Position numbers and translations under genes: made by a program
Shown: in pieces, positions 1 to 5,295 of the stretch
Numbering within the stretch: the first letter of the stretch is position 1
How the letters are laid out: every line of letters starts with the position of its first letter
DNA from: Rickettsiales bacterium
Lineage (GTDB): Bacteria > Pseudomonadota > Alphaproteobacteria > Rickettsiales > UBA1997
Length of the DNA: 17,050 nt
Assembly: GCA_947487845.1 (NCBI GenBank)
Contig: CANKYC010000016.1
Coordinates: forward strand, 1 to 17,050
Reading direction: 5' to 3'
Notes under the pieces: model-generated
Seen by the model: the letters and a program-made list of their open reading frames with translations, nothing else
What the model was told of the DNA's origin: nothing
Databases searched by the model: none

Positions 1-182
1 TTGGAAAGCAAACATATCGCGATTGAAAAAACTATTGATGAAAATAGTAAAATAAATGACGATGAAAAAGAAATTTCTGATAGTCTAAATTGTTAGAATT
101 TTTACTGTCGGAAAATGCAGAGTGTCAGATGAAGTTTGAGTTATTACAAAAAAATAAAACCAAAGAAAATCAGGCAATATAA
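1..182 (+). pseudogene. 3' end of an unrecognised gene, broken by a frameshift (runs off the left edge)
   Basis: A frame open from base 1 encodes a Lys/Glu/Asp-rich stretch (ends EKEISDSLNC) and stops at TAG 94-96. A second frame takes over at about base 84 and reads protein-like residues (KLLEFLLSENAECQMKFELL...) to TAA 180-182. The two read as one protein C-terminus if a single frameshift lies near 82-87. Neither half matches a family I recognise. It may be a decaying cargo gene of the element suggested by the repeats at 190-422, or simply two short chance frames. Only the last ~60 codons are visible. Confidence 0.35.
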
Positions 183-189
183 ATCTTAT

Positions 190-422
190 TGGATTTTATT
201 GGACTAATTTGTAATCAAAAGATGCGTTAGAACCAATAGAATCATAGCTTGGGAAGGTTTTAAATGGAACTAAAATTTCTTTTTATGTAAATTTTTGTAC
301 ATGGTTTTGTACATGGAAAATTTTTGGATTCAGGCGAATTTAGCTGGATTTCTTTGGACAGGAGAAATGGGGAAAAGCCGCGTGTGTGTAGCTCTATCGG
401 ACTTTATTGGATTTCTTTGAAA
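190..422. repeat. Three imperfect 15-bp direct repeats beside tRNA-fMet (possible integrase arm sites)
   Basis: Three copies of a 15-mer with consensus TGGATTTYWTTGGAC lie at 190-204, 345-359 and 408-422. The first two differ at 2 positions; the third ends GAAA instead of GGAC. All are in the same orientation and close to the 3' end of tRNA-fMet at 430. Spaced direct repeats of this kind are common beside tRNA genes used by tyrosine integrases. No integrase is visible in the window, so the link to integration is an inference. The rest of 183-429 shows no coding potential. Confidence 0.5.
293..316. repeat. Perfect tandem 12-bp repeat containing a TGTACA palindrome
   Basis: Two identical head-to-tail copies of TTTTGTACATGG occupy 293-304 and 305-316. 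Each holds the self-complementary core TGTACA, so the pair could bind two protein dimers on one face of the helix about one turn apart. It sits among the 15-bp direct repeats. I read it as a possible integrase, excisionase or regulator binding site; this is an inference. Confidence 0.5.
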
Positions 423-429
423 CTGGAAA

Positions 430-506
430 TGGTTGCGGGGGCTGGATTTGAACCAACGACCTTCAGGTTATGAGCCTGACAAGCTACCGAGCTGCTCTAC
501 CCCGCG
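430..506 (-). tRNA. initiator tRNA-fMet (CAT anticodon), CCA encoded
   Basis: Read on the minus strand the 77 nt fold as a standard cloverleaf, with acceptor CGCGGGG opposite CCCCGCA, loop CTCATAA with anticodon CAT, a TTCAAAT T-loop and an encoded CCA (TGG at 430-432 on the plus strand). The unpaired C1:A72 and the A11:U24 pair mark it as the initiator, not elongator, methionine tRNA. The anticodon stem is TCAGG/CCTGA, so pair 29:41 is A:U rather than the G:C of the usual three consecutive G:C pairs. It lies 75 bp downstream of the dnaE fragment on the same strand. Confidence 0.96.
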
Positions 507-541
507 GTAAGTGAAGAAAGAAAAACTTTTCTTCTGAAAAC

Positions 542-568
542 AAGAGGGCGCAACATAAGAGGGGGCAA
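542..568. repeat. Short direct repeat upstream of tRNA-fMet
   Basis: AAGAGGGCGCAA (542-553) and AAGAGGGGGCAA (557-568) match at 11 of 12 positions, 15 bp apart, in the gap between the dnaE fragment stop and the tRNA-fMet 5' end. They lie where a promoter or processing signal for the tRNA would be expected. The function is unknown and this may be a simple local duplication. Confidence 0.4.
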
Positions 569-581
569 AACTAAATGCAAG

Positions 582-1769
582 TTACAAAATTGATTCAACG
601 TCAATTATTTTTTCGATGCGGCGCAGCTTTGATAGATCGGTCTCGTCGAGGAAATAATTTTGCGGCAATTCTATTTTGGTGATTTTTTTATCGGCGGCGA
701 CGACCAAAAAAACTTTGGTAAATTTTTCGTTACTAGTTGGTGCGATATATTTAGAGAGAAAAGATTTTATGCTGAAAAGTGGATCGCGATTTTTGATGAT
801 TATTTCAACTTTTGACAAAACTTTTTTTACAATTACCGGTTCATTTTGTTGTTGCAAAACTTGTGCTTTAGACTCGTAAGATGGAATGGGGCTTTGATTG
901 TAGCCACCGCCGTTATTATTGGCATTGCGATTATAATTATTGCGCGCTGGTTGTTTTTTTATGTCTTCAAAATCCTTATCTTGGGCTTTGGTATTTTGAA
1001 TAAATTCTTCGAGTTTTTTTACTTCACGAATCAAAATTCTCACGCCGCCATCATCTTTTTTAATTAGGCATTCAAGCGCGATAACGCTGCCATCAATTAA
1101 AATATCGCGGGCGGAAGTGATTAAAGATTCGTCAAAAATCATCGCTTCAAAAATTCCGTAAGGATCGGAAATTGTCATGTAAGCGAAGCGTCCGCGTGGC
1201 CCGGAACGGTGTTTACTTCCGGCGACAACGCCGGCCATTTTTACTAAATTTCCATCTTCAAGTTCATCGCGTTCTAGCTTATCAGAAAAGATTGCGCCGC
1301 GTTTTTTTAATTCGGAAACATTATCATCCAGCGGGTGTTCATTGAGAAAATATCCAAAGGCTTCAAATTCTTTTTGCAGGCGTTCGATTTTTGTCCAGTC
1401 TTCGGTTTTTTTTAATTCTGGTTTAGCATTGGCTTCGGGAAGACCGGCAAATAAACTCATTTGGTTAGAATTTGCAGCTTCAGTTTTTTGAGCGGAGTAG
1501 GCGGAAAGTATTTCAAAAGATTCTGCAACTTGGCGACGATTTTTTTGCAAGTCTTGAAATGCGCCAGCTTTGGCCAAGGCTTCGATTGATTTTTTATTGA
1601 TTGAGCGCGGATCGAGGCGTTCGGCAAAATCATAAATATCAGCAAATTTTCCGTTGACTTCACGCTCTTTAATTGCAGTTTCCATCATTCCAAAACCAAC
1701 GGCTTTAATAGCGCCAAGACCGAAGCGAATTGCAAATTTTTCTTGTGAATTTTGATGGTCTTGCGACAT
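582..1769 (-). CDS. dnaE: free-standing C-terminal third of DNA polymerase III alpha subunit
   Basis: The 395 residues align by eye with roughly the last third of bacterial DnaE (about 1,160 aa in E. coli). The helix-hairpin-helix region with GLGAIKAVG (17-25) comes first, then an internal sliding-clamp motif QMSLF (103-107), a GYFLNEHPLDD block (139-149), an OB-fold (about 172-250), an Asn/Gly-rich linker (275-292) and the terminal domain (about 315-395). The PHP, palm, thumb and most finger segments are absent, so it cannot polymerise DNA alone. An in-frame TAA lies 24 bp upstream of the ATG and a different gene starts 27 bp away, so the 5' part is not hidden by a frameshift. There is no split-intein sequence at the N-terminus. 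It is either a degraded copy, a rearrangement remnant or a subunit acting in trans. Family assignment is sure; function is not. Confidence 0.9.
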   Translation of the reverse strand: MSQDHQNSQEKFAIRFGLGAIKAVGFGMMETAIKEREVNGKFADIYDFAERLDPRSINKKSIEALAKAGAFQDLQKNRRQVAESFEILSAYSAQKTEAANSNQMSLFAGLPEANAKPELKKTEDWTKIERLQKEFEAFGYFLNEHPLDDNVSELKKRGAIFSDKLERDELEDGNLVKMAGVVAGSKHRSGPRGRFAYMTISDPYGIFEAMIFDESLITSARDILIDGSVIALECLIKKDDGGVRILIREVKKLEEFIQNTKAQDKDFEDIKKQPARNNYNRNANNNGGGYNQSPIPSYESKAQVLQQQNEPVIVKKVLSKVEIIIKNRDPLFSIKSFLSKYIAPTSNEKFTKVFLVVAADKKITKIELPQNYFLDETDLSKLRRIEKIIDVESIL

Positions 1770-1796
1770 TTTTTTAAAAAGTGATATTTTTTAATT

Positions 1797-2414
1797 ATGA
1801 AAAAAATTTCTAATAATTCATACAAAAGAGCAAATATAACTTACTCGCACATTTATTTTGACGATGTTTTTGATGAAGAAGAAATTGCGCGCATTGTTGA
1901 ATATTGCGAAAAACATGAATTTCTAACTGCAACCCTTGGAAGTGATAGATCATTGGATGAAACGATCCGAAAATCAAATATAAATTTTCACAATCCAAAT
2001 GAAGAAAATAACTGGATTTTTGAGCGCTTAAACTGGGCGATCGAAATGATAAACGATGATTTTTATAATTTTGATTTGGATGGCTATGATTTTTTTCAAT
2101 ATTCGCAGTATAAAAGCTCGCAGCTAGGGAAATATGATTTGCATATTGATATGTTTATGGGCGACGAATTGCCGACAAACACAACCGGAACTAGGAAATT
2201 ATCTTTGACGTTTTTGTTGAGCGAGCCAAACGTTGATTTTGAAGGCGGAGATTTTCAGATTGTGCTCGCGCAAGAAAATCAAGCGGAGACAATTGAGATG
2301 AAAAAAGGGCGGATTATTGCTTTTCCTTCTTTTGTTTTGCATCGCGTTACGCCGGTTACGAAGGGAGAAAGAAAGTCGATTGTAGTTTGGGTTGAAGGAC
2401 CAAAATTTAAGTAG
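1797..2414 (+). CDS. 2-oxoglutarate/Fe(II)-dependent oxygenase, prolyl-4-hydroxylase-like
   Basis: This 205-residue protein has the jelly-roll dioxygenase signature. The HxD metal pair is H116 and D118 (YDLHIDMF), the distal metal ligand is H182 (FPSFVLHRVTP) and R192 (GERKSIVVWV) would bind the 2-oxoglutarate carboxylate. The N-terminal IYFDDVFDEEEI and the central TRKLSLTFLLSEP...FEGGDF blocks are typical of the P4Hc/2OG-FeII_Oxy_3 family, which hydroxylates protein, peptide or small-molecule substrates. Its target cannot be told from sequence. There is no signal peptide, so it is probably cytoplasmic. It is monocistronic, divergent from the dnaE fragment (27 bp between start codons) and convergent with uppP (15 bp between stops). 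The start is the first ATG and keeps the whole fold; no clear Shine-Dalgarno is visible. Confidence 0.88.
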   Translation: MKKISNNSYKRANITYSHIYFDDVFDEEEIARIVEYCEKHEFLTATLGSDRSLDETIRKSNINFHNPNEENNWIFERLNWAIEMINDDFYNFDLDGYDFFQYSQYKSSQLGKYDLHIDMFMGDELPTNTTGTRKLSLTFLLSEPNVDFEGGDFQIVLAQENQAETIEMKKGRIIAFPSFVLHRVTPVTKGERKSIVVWVEGPKFK

Positions 2415-2429
2415 GGAAGGTTGTAAGAA

Positions 2430-3227
2430 TTAAGCGATAAATAATAAAACTAAAATTCCCAGCGCAATTCTATAAAAACCAAAAGGAATAAAACTGTGGC
2501 GACTAACAAAAGTAATAAACCATTTTATCACTAAAATTGCTGAGAAAAATGCTGACAATAATCCAATCAGAATAAGTTCGACATTGGTTCCTGTAAGCTC
2601 AGAGGAATTTTTTAAAAGATCATAAAAACTCGCTGCTGCAATTGTTGGAATTGCTAAAAAGAAAGAAAATTCTGTCGCAGTTTTGCGGTTTAATCCAAGC
2701 AAAAGCCCGCCAATAATAGTTGCGCCTGATCTTGAAATTCCGGGAATCATCGCCAGACATTGAAATAATCCGATATAAAAAGCTGAAATCGGTTTGATAT
2801 TATTAACATCATCAACTTCTGATTTTCTTGGCTTCCTCTCAACTAAAATCATGATTATGCCGCCTAAAATTAAGCTGATTGCGATTACTAGATTTGAAAA
2901 AAGATATTCTTTAATTAATTTGTGCAAAAGCCCGCCAATTATTGCCGCAGGCATGAAAGACAAAATCAGGTTCAGTGTGAATTTTTGTTGTTCTTTTTGT
3001 TTTAAATTACAAACAACTGTGAAAATTTTTTGACGATAAATTACGCAAATCGCAAGTATCGCGCCGAATTGAATTACTATTTCGAAGAGACTATTTTTGA
3101 TGGTTTGAAAATCGACAAGGTAAGAAAAAATCAACAAGTGCGCTGTTGATGAGACCGGAATGAATTCTGTTAATCCTTCAACAATTCCAAGGAAAACAGC
3201 TTTAAATAAATCGGCAAAATGAAGCAC
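2430..3227 (-). CDS. uppP: undecaprenyl-diphosphatase UppP (BacA)
   Basis: UppP is an integral membrane enzyme that dephosphorylates undecaprenyl diphosphate to recycle the lipid carrier for peptidoglycan and other envelope glycans. The 265-residue product has the signature GIVEGLTEFIPVSSTAH with E17, E21, S27 and H30, and a second motif PGISRSGAT (162-170), in a protein made almost wholly of membrane helices. I chose the GTG at 3225-3227. It gives the family's usual length and exactly the E. coli numbering of the catalytic residues. A longer frame starting MAELVDAIDSKS is a false start that translates the tRNA-Leu gene. The start lies 21 nt after the tRNA CCA end, so both are probably one transcript. 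The stop is convergent with the oxygenase gene. Confidence 0.95.
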   Translation of the reverse strand: MLHFADLFKAVFLGIVEGLTEFIPVSSTAHLLIFSYLVDFQTIKNSLFEIVIQFGAILAICVIYRQKIFTVVCNLKQKEQQKFTLNLILSFMPAAIIGGLLHKLIKEYLFSNLVIAISLILGGIIMILVERKPRKSEVDDVNNIKPISAFYIGLFQCLAMIPGISRSGATIIGGLLLGLNRKTATEFSFFLAIPTIAAASFYDLLKNSSELTGTNVELILIGLLSAFFSAILVIKWFITFVSRHSFIPFGFYRIALGILVLLFIA

Positions 3228-3248
3228 TTTAAAAGAGAAGTAAAAAGA

Positions 3249-3335
3249 TGGTACCTCCGATCCGAATCGAACGGACACGTCCCAAGGGACAATAGATTTT
3301 GAGTCTATCGCGTCTACCAATTCCGCCACAGAGGC
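3249..3335 (-). tRNA. tRNA-Leu (CAA anticodon), CCA encoded
   Basis: The minus-strand sequence gives an 87-nt class II tRNA. The acceptor GCCTCTG pairs with CGGAGGT (with G1:U72 and U6:G67 wobbles), the D-arm is TGGCGGAATTGGTAGACGC-like, the loop CTCAAAA carries anticodon CAA, there is a long variable arm (TCCC/GGGA stem), the T-loop is TTCGATT and CCA is encoded. It decodes UUG leucine codons. It directly precedes uppP on the same strand. Confidence 0.95.
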
Positions 3336-3504
3336 ATTTAAAAAATAATCTTTAAATGGGTAGTAGGTTTAAGTTTTTCGATTTTTTAAAAAGATCGTAA
3401 ATATAAATAAACTTATAGAAGATGAAGTGAATTTAAAACGTAGAAAAATAAAATCCTACTAGAGATCTGAACTTTTTTAAAAAAAGTTTTACAAAAAATT
3501 CTTC

Positions 3505-3555
3505 AAAAAATTTGGCCAAGAAATTTAAAGCTATTGCTAAAATTTCTTGACCAAA
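3505..3555 (-). terminator. intrinsic terminator-like hairpin with T-run
   Basis: Arms 3511-3526 and 3540-3555 are complementary over 16 positions with one mismatch (C3516 opposite A3550), around a 13-nt loop. Read on the minus strand the stem is followed directly by six T (3510-3505). No T-run follows on the plus strand, so it should act on minus-strand transcripts: either the candidate small RNA or read-through from the phosphatase gene. Confidence 0.6.
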
Positions 3556-3588
3556 CCCAAAGCAGAAAATCTAAAAAGTAAATTTTGG
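3505..3588 (-). ncRNA. candidate small RNA, about 84 nt
   Basis: On the minus strand a sigma-70-like promoter (TTGACT and TGC-TAAAGT, 18-nt spacer) would start transcription near 3588. A 16-nt-arm hairpin followed by six T ends it at 3505. Between them lies a short CCC- and T-rich leader without a convincing reading frame. The order promoter, short body, terminator is what an intergenic small RNA looks like. I recognise no known RNA family. The hairpin may instead terminate the phosphatase transcript. Confidence 0.4.
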
Positions 3589-3595
3589 GAGGCGC

Positions 3596-3625
3596 ACTTT
3601 AGCAAAAGTTAAAATAAAAAGTCAA
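3596..3625 (-). promoter_or_regulatory. sigma-70-like promoter with extended -10
   Basis: On the minus strand, -35 TTGACT (3625-3620) and -10 TAAAGT (3601-3596) are separated by 18 nt, and TGC immediately precedes the -10. This is among the best promoter matches in the window. It points toward the hairpin at 3511-3555 and, further on, tRNA-Leu. Confidence 0.45.
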
Positions 3626-3858
3626 AAACCTTTAACTAAAATATTATGAATCTGGTTAAATGACTTAGAGCCGCGGATTCTGGTAGTCAAATAATATAGT
3701 TTAACATAATTGCTATTATGTGGAATTAAGATTTGGGGTTTTTAAAGTTTTTTGAGGTTTTGGTTTTTTTATTCTCAAAACTTATTCTTCGTCAAGTTTA
3801 TATGCAGGATTAAAATAATTTCGGATTTCGGGTTTTTTAGCTGCCAAAATTTATTTTT

Positions 3859-3996
3859 TTAGGACTGCATGACTCGAGTCCAGCCAATTCTTTCTTTGTT
3901 AATTGGTCGAGTACTTTTTCTAGAGTTTGGTTTTTGTTCTGGCGCAGTTTTTAAATCTGACTTAGAGAAATTTTCTAAAAGAATTTCAACGAATTC
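3859..3996 (-). pseudogene. abandoned in-frame 3' tail of the PP2C gene
   Basis: The PP2C frame stops at two adjacent TGA codons (4002-4000 and 3999-3997). The same frame then stays open for 45 codons to TAA at 3861-3859, reading EFVEILLENFSKSDLKTAPE and on to a Lys/Arg-rich end GWTRVMQS. It has no ATG of its own. It looks like the original C-terminus of the phosphatase, cut off by stop codons or a small frame disturbance near 3990-4005, where the neighbouring frame reads REVDENS. A basic C-terminal tail would fit a type IV secretion signal, but that is speculative. Part of the same stretch is also open in another frame, so chance cannot be excluded. Confidence 0.4.
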
Positions 3997-3999
3997 TCA

Positions 4000-5217
4000 T
4001 CAACCTCTCTGTAAATGAGTATCCGCTCTGGAAAAAAGCATCTGCGCGGAAGTTTTTCCAGGAGAGTTAGAAATAGCTTTAGCATCTAATTCTCTCGCAG
4101 CGATGAGTTTATGTAAATAATTTTGTTCTTCTGAATTAATTTCAAGACCCGGAATTTCTTGAACCTGACCAGCAACAAAAATATCTGCAGCAACTGAACT
4201 AGAGACAACTAGACCATCCCAATTTTCTTTATTATCTTCATCAATAGCTTCTTCTTTGCTATATTTTACCCCTTCTCCATGACCATCGCAAATTGTTGCT
4301 ATGATTGTTTGATTAACAGGAAGCCGCGGATTTTGATTAGCTTTAAGAGCAATATGAGTAACCGAAACATTGTCAAGAGAACCCTTTTGCAAAGCATACT
4401 CAGATGCGATATCGGCAAAACTGCGCTCCTTATTGCTGAGATGAGATTTTTTAATATTAAAAATATTGTCGCGAAAAGAAGCGGTAAGATTTTTTCTTAA
4501 CTTTTGCTCACCATTTTCGTCAATATAAGCCTTAAAGTTGCATTTCATCCTACTAAAATTTGGATCACTTTTGCTATTAAAATTCCACAATCCATCACAA
4601 CTCACCACCAAATCTAAATCAATTATCCTGTCTTGCTTGATGCCAATTTTTTCACATAGATCAGATATGTTGTAGTGAAAAACATCTGGCTTTCTGATTA
4701 GGCAATCTTCATTATTATTTGATTTCATTAAGACGCTATAATCACCAATTGCCCCACCCATTTCCAATATTCCATTAACCACATCAGCTCCTTGGTCAGG
4801 AATAATTTTCCCTCCCATACCTTTAACATAATTTCTAACTCTTGGCACATCAAAATCATGATCTTGAGTTAAAAGAACAGAAATATATCTATCGCGCAGC
4901 CTACCTTTATATCTAAAGATTAGAGCCGCTCGCGAATCTCCAAGATTGGCGACGGTAATATCTTCTCCGCTAACAATTGCACTGCATACAGTTGTCCCAT
5001 ATAGACAACTCTTATGTTTTAACTCACTTGCCGCTATCGTCTCTTGTAGAAATTTCTCAGCATCTTGTGACTTGCTAACATTGGGTAAAATACCAATAAA
5101 GCCTGAGTCTTGCTGGCTTGGGCGCTTTCCCCTTCTCTCAGATAATGAAATATATCCTTGTTGATTCGATTTACTAAAATCGCCTTCTTTATTTTCTGTC
5201 ACAAGATTTTGTTTCAT
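4000..5217 (-). CDS. PP2C-family Ser/Thr protein phosphatase with permuted motif order
   Basis: PP2C enzymes are Mn/Mg-dependent protein phosphatases. In this 405-residue protein the usual blocks appear: RRGKRPSQQD (28-37), YGTTV (73-77), ANLGDSRAAL (90-99), LLTQDH (115-120), KGMGGKI (132-138), GAIGDY (155-160), VVSCDGLWN (204-212) and SLDNVSV (280-286). The DGHG motif, which normally follows the first block directly, is instead at 311-314 (ATICDGHGEG), after the last block. The four likely metal-binding aspartates are D37, D208, D282 and D311. There is no signal peptide. The reading frame ends at TGA TGA, with a possible 45-codon lost tail beyond. The ATG at 5217 is the first in frame, with only AAGA as a weak ribosome site. 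It lies 78 bp downstream of the ankyrin protein 1 stop on the same strand. A host-directed effector is possible but unproven. Confidence 0.85.
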   Translation of the reverse strand: MKQNLVTENKEGDFSKSNQQGYISLSERRGKRPSQQDSGFIGILPNVSKSQDAEKFLQETIAASELKHKSCLYGTTVCSAIVSGEDITVANLGDSRAALIFRYKGRLRDRYISVLLTQDHDFDVPRVRNYVKGMGGKIIPDQGADVVNGILEMGGAIGDYSVLMKSNNNEDCLIRKPDVFHYNISDLCEKIGIKQDRIIDLDLVVSCDGLWNFNSKSDPNFSRMKCNFKAYIDENGEQKLRKNLTASFRDNIFNIKKSHLSNKERSFADIASEYALQKGSLDNVSVTHIALKANQNPRLPVNQTIIATICDGHGEGVKYSKEEAIDEDNKENWDGLVVSSSVAADIFVAGQVQEIPGLEINSEEQNYLHKLIAARELDAKAISNSPGKTSAQMLFSRADTHLQRG

Positions 5218-5295
5218 ATCTTAAAAATTTGTCAATTAAGATGAGGCTTAAGTCGTCACTTTTTAAACTCGGCTAATATAATTCTGAAATAGTTA

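Larger units (their letters stand above)
3336..3858. other. gene-free AT-rich stretch with hairpins and a candidate small RNA
   Basis: No intact gene is visible here. The stretch holds weak AT palindromes at 3379-3397 and 3470-3488, the strong hairpin and promoter described separately (3505-3625), an AGTCA/TGACT nested inverted repeat near 3620-3665, and on the minus strand a short coding-looking frame (3782-3850) reading ...KKPEIRNYFNPAYKLDEE and then TAA. That last piece may be more debris from the 3' end of the phosphatase gene in a shifted frame. Much of the rest is homopolymer-rich. Confidence 0.5.

Noticed and set aside
582..700. Split-intein DnaE like that of cyanobacteria
   Set aside because: The fragment starts with no Int-C-like residues or Asn-Cys junction, and the break lies about 100 residues after the cyanobacterial split site, by my recollection.
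3228..3329. N-terminal extension of uppP reading MAELVDAIDSKS
   Set aside because: It is the translation of the tRNA-Leu gene; the GTG at 3227 restores the family length and catalytic-residue numbering.
3997..4002. TGA as tryptophan (alternative code) to explain the open frame after the PP2C stop
   Set aside because: Other genes here use TGG for tryptophan at conserved positions and contain no in-frame TGA.
5230..5235. TTGACA just upstream of the PP2C start as a -35 box (a similar TTGACA lies at 6645-6650 before ankyrin protein 1)
   Set aside because: No -10-like hexamer lies 16-18 bp downstream in either case, and transcription would begin inside the coding region.
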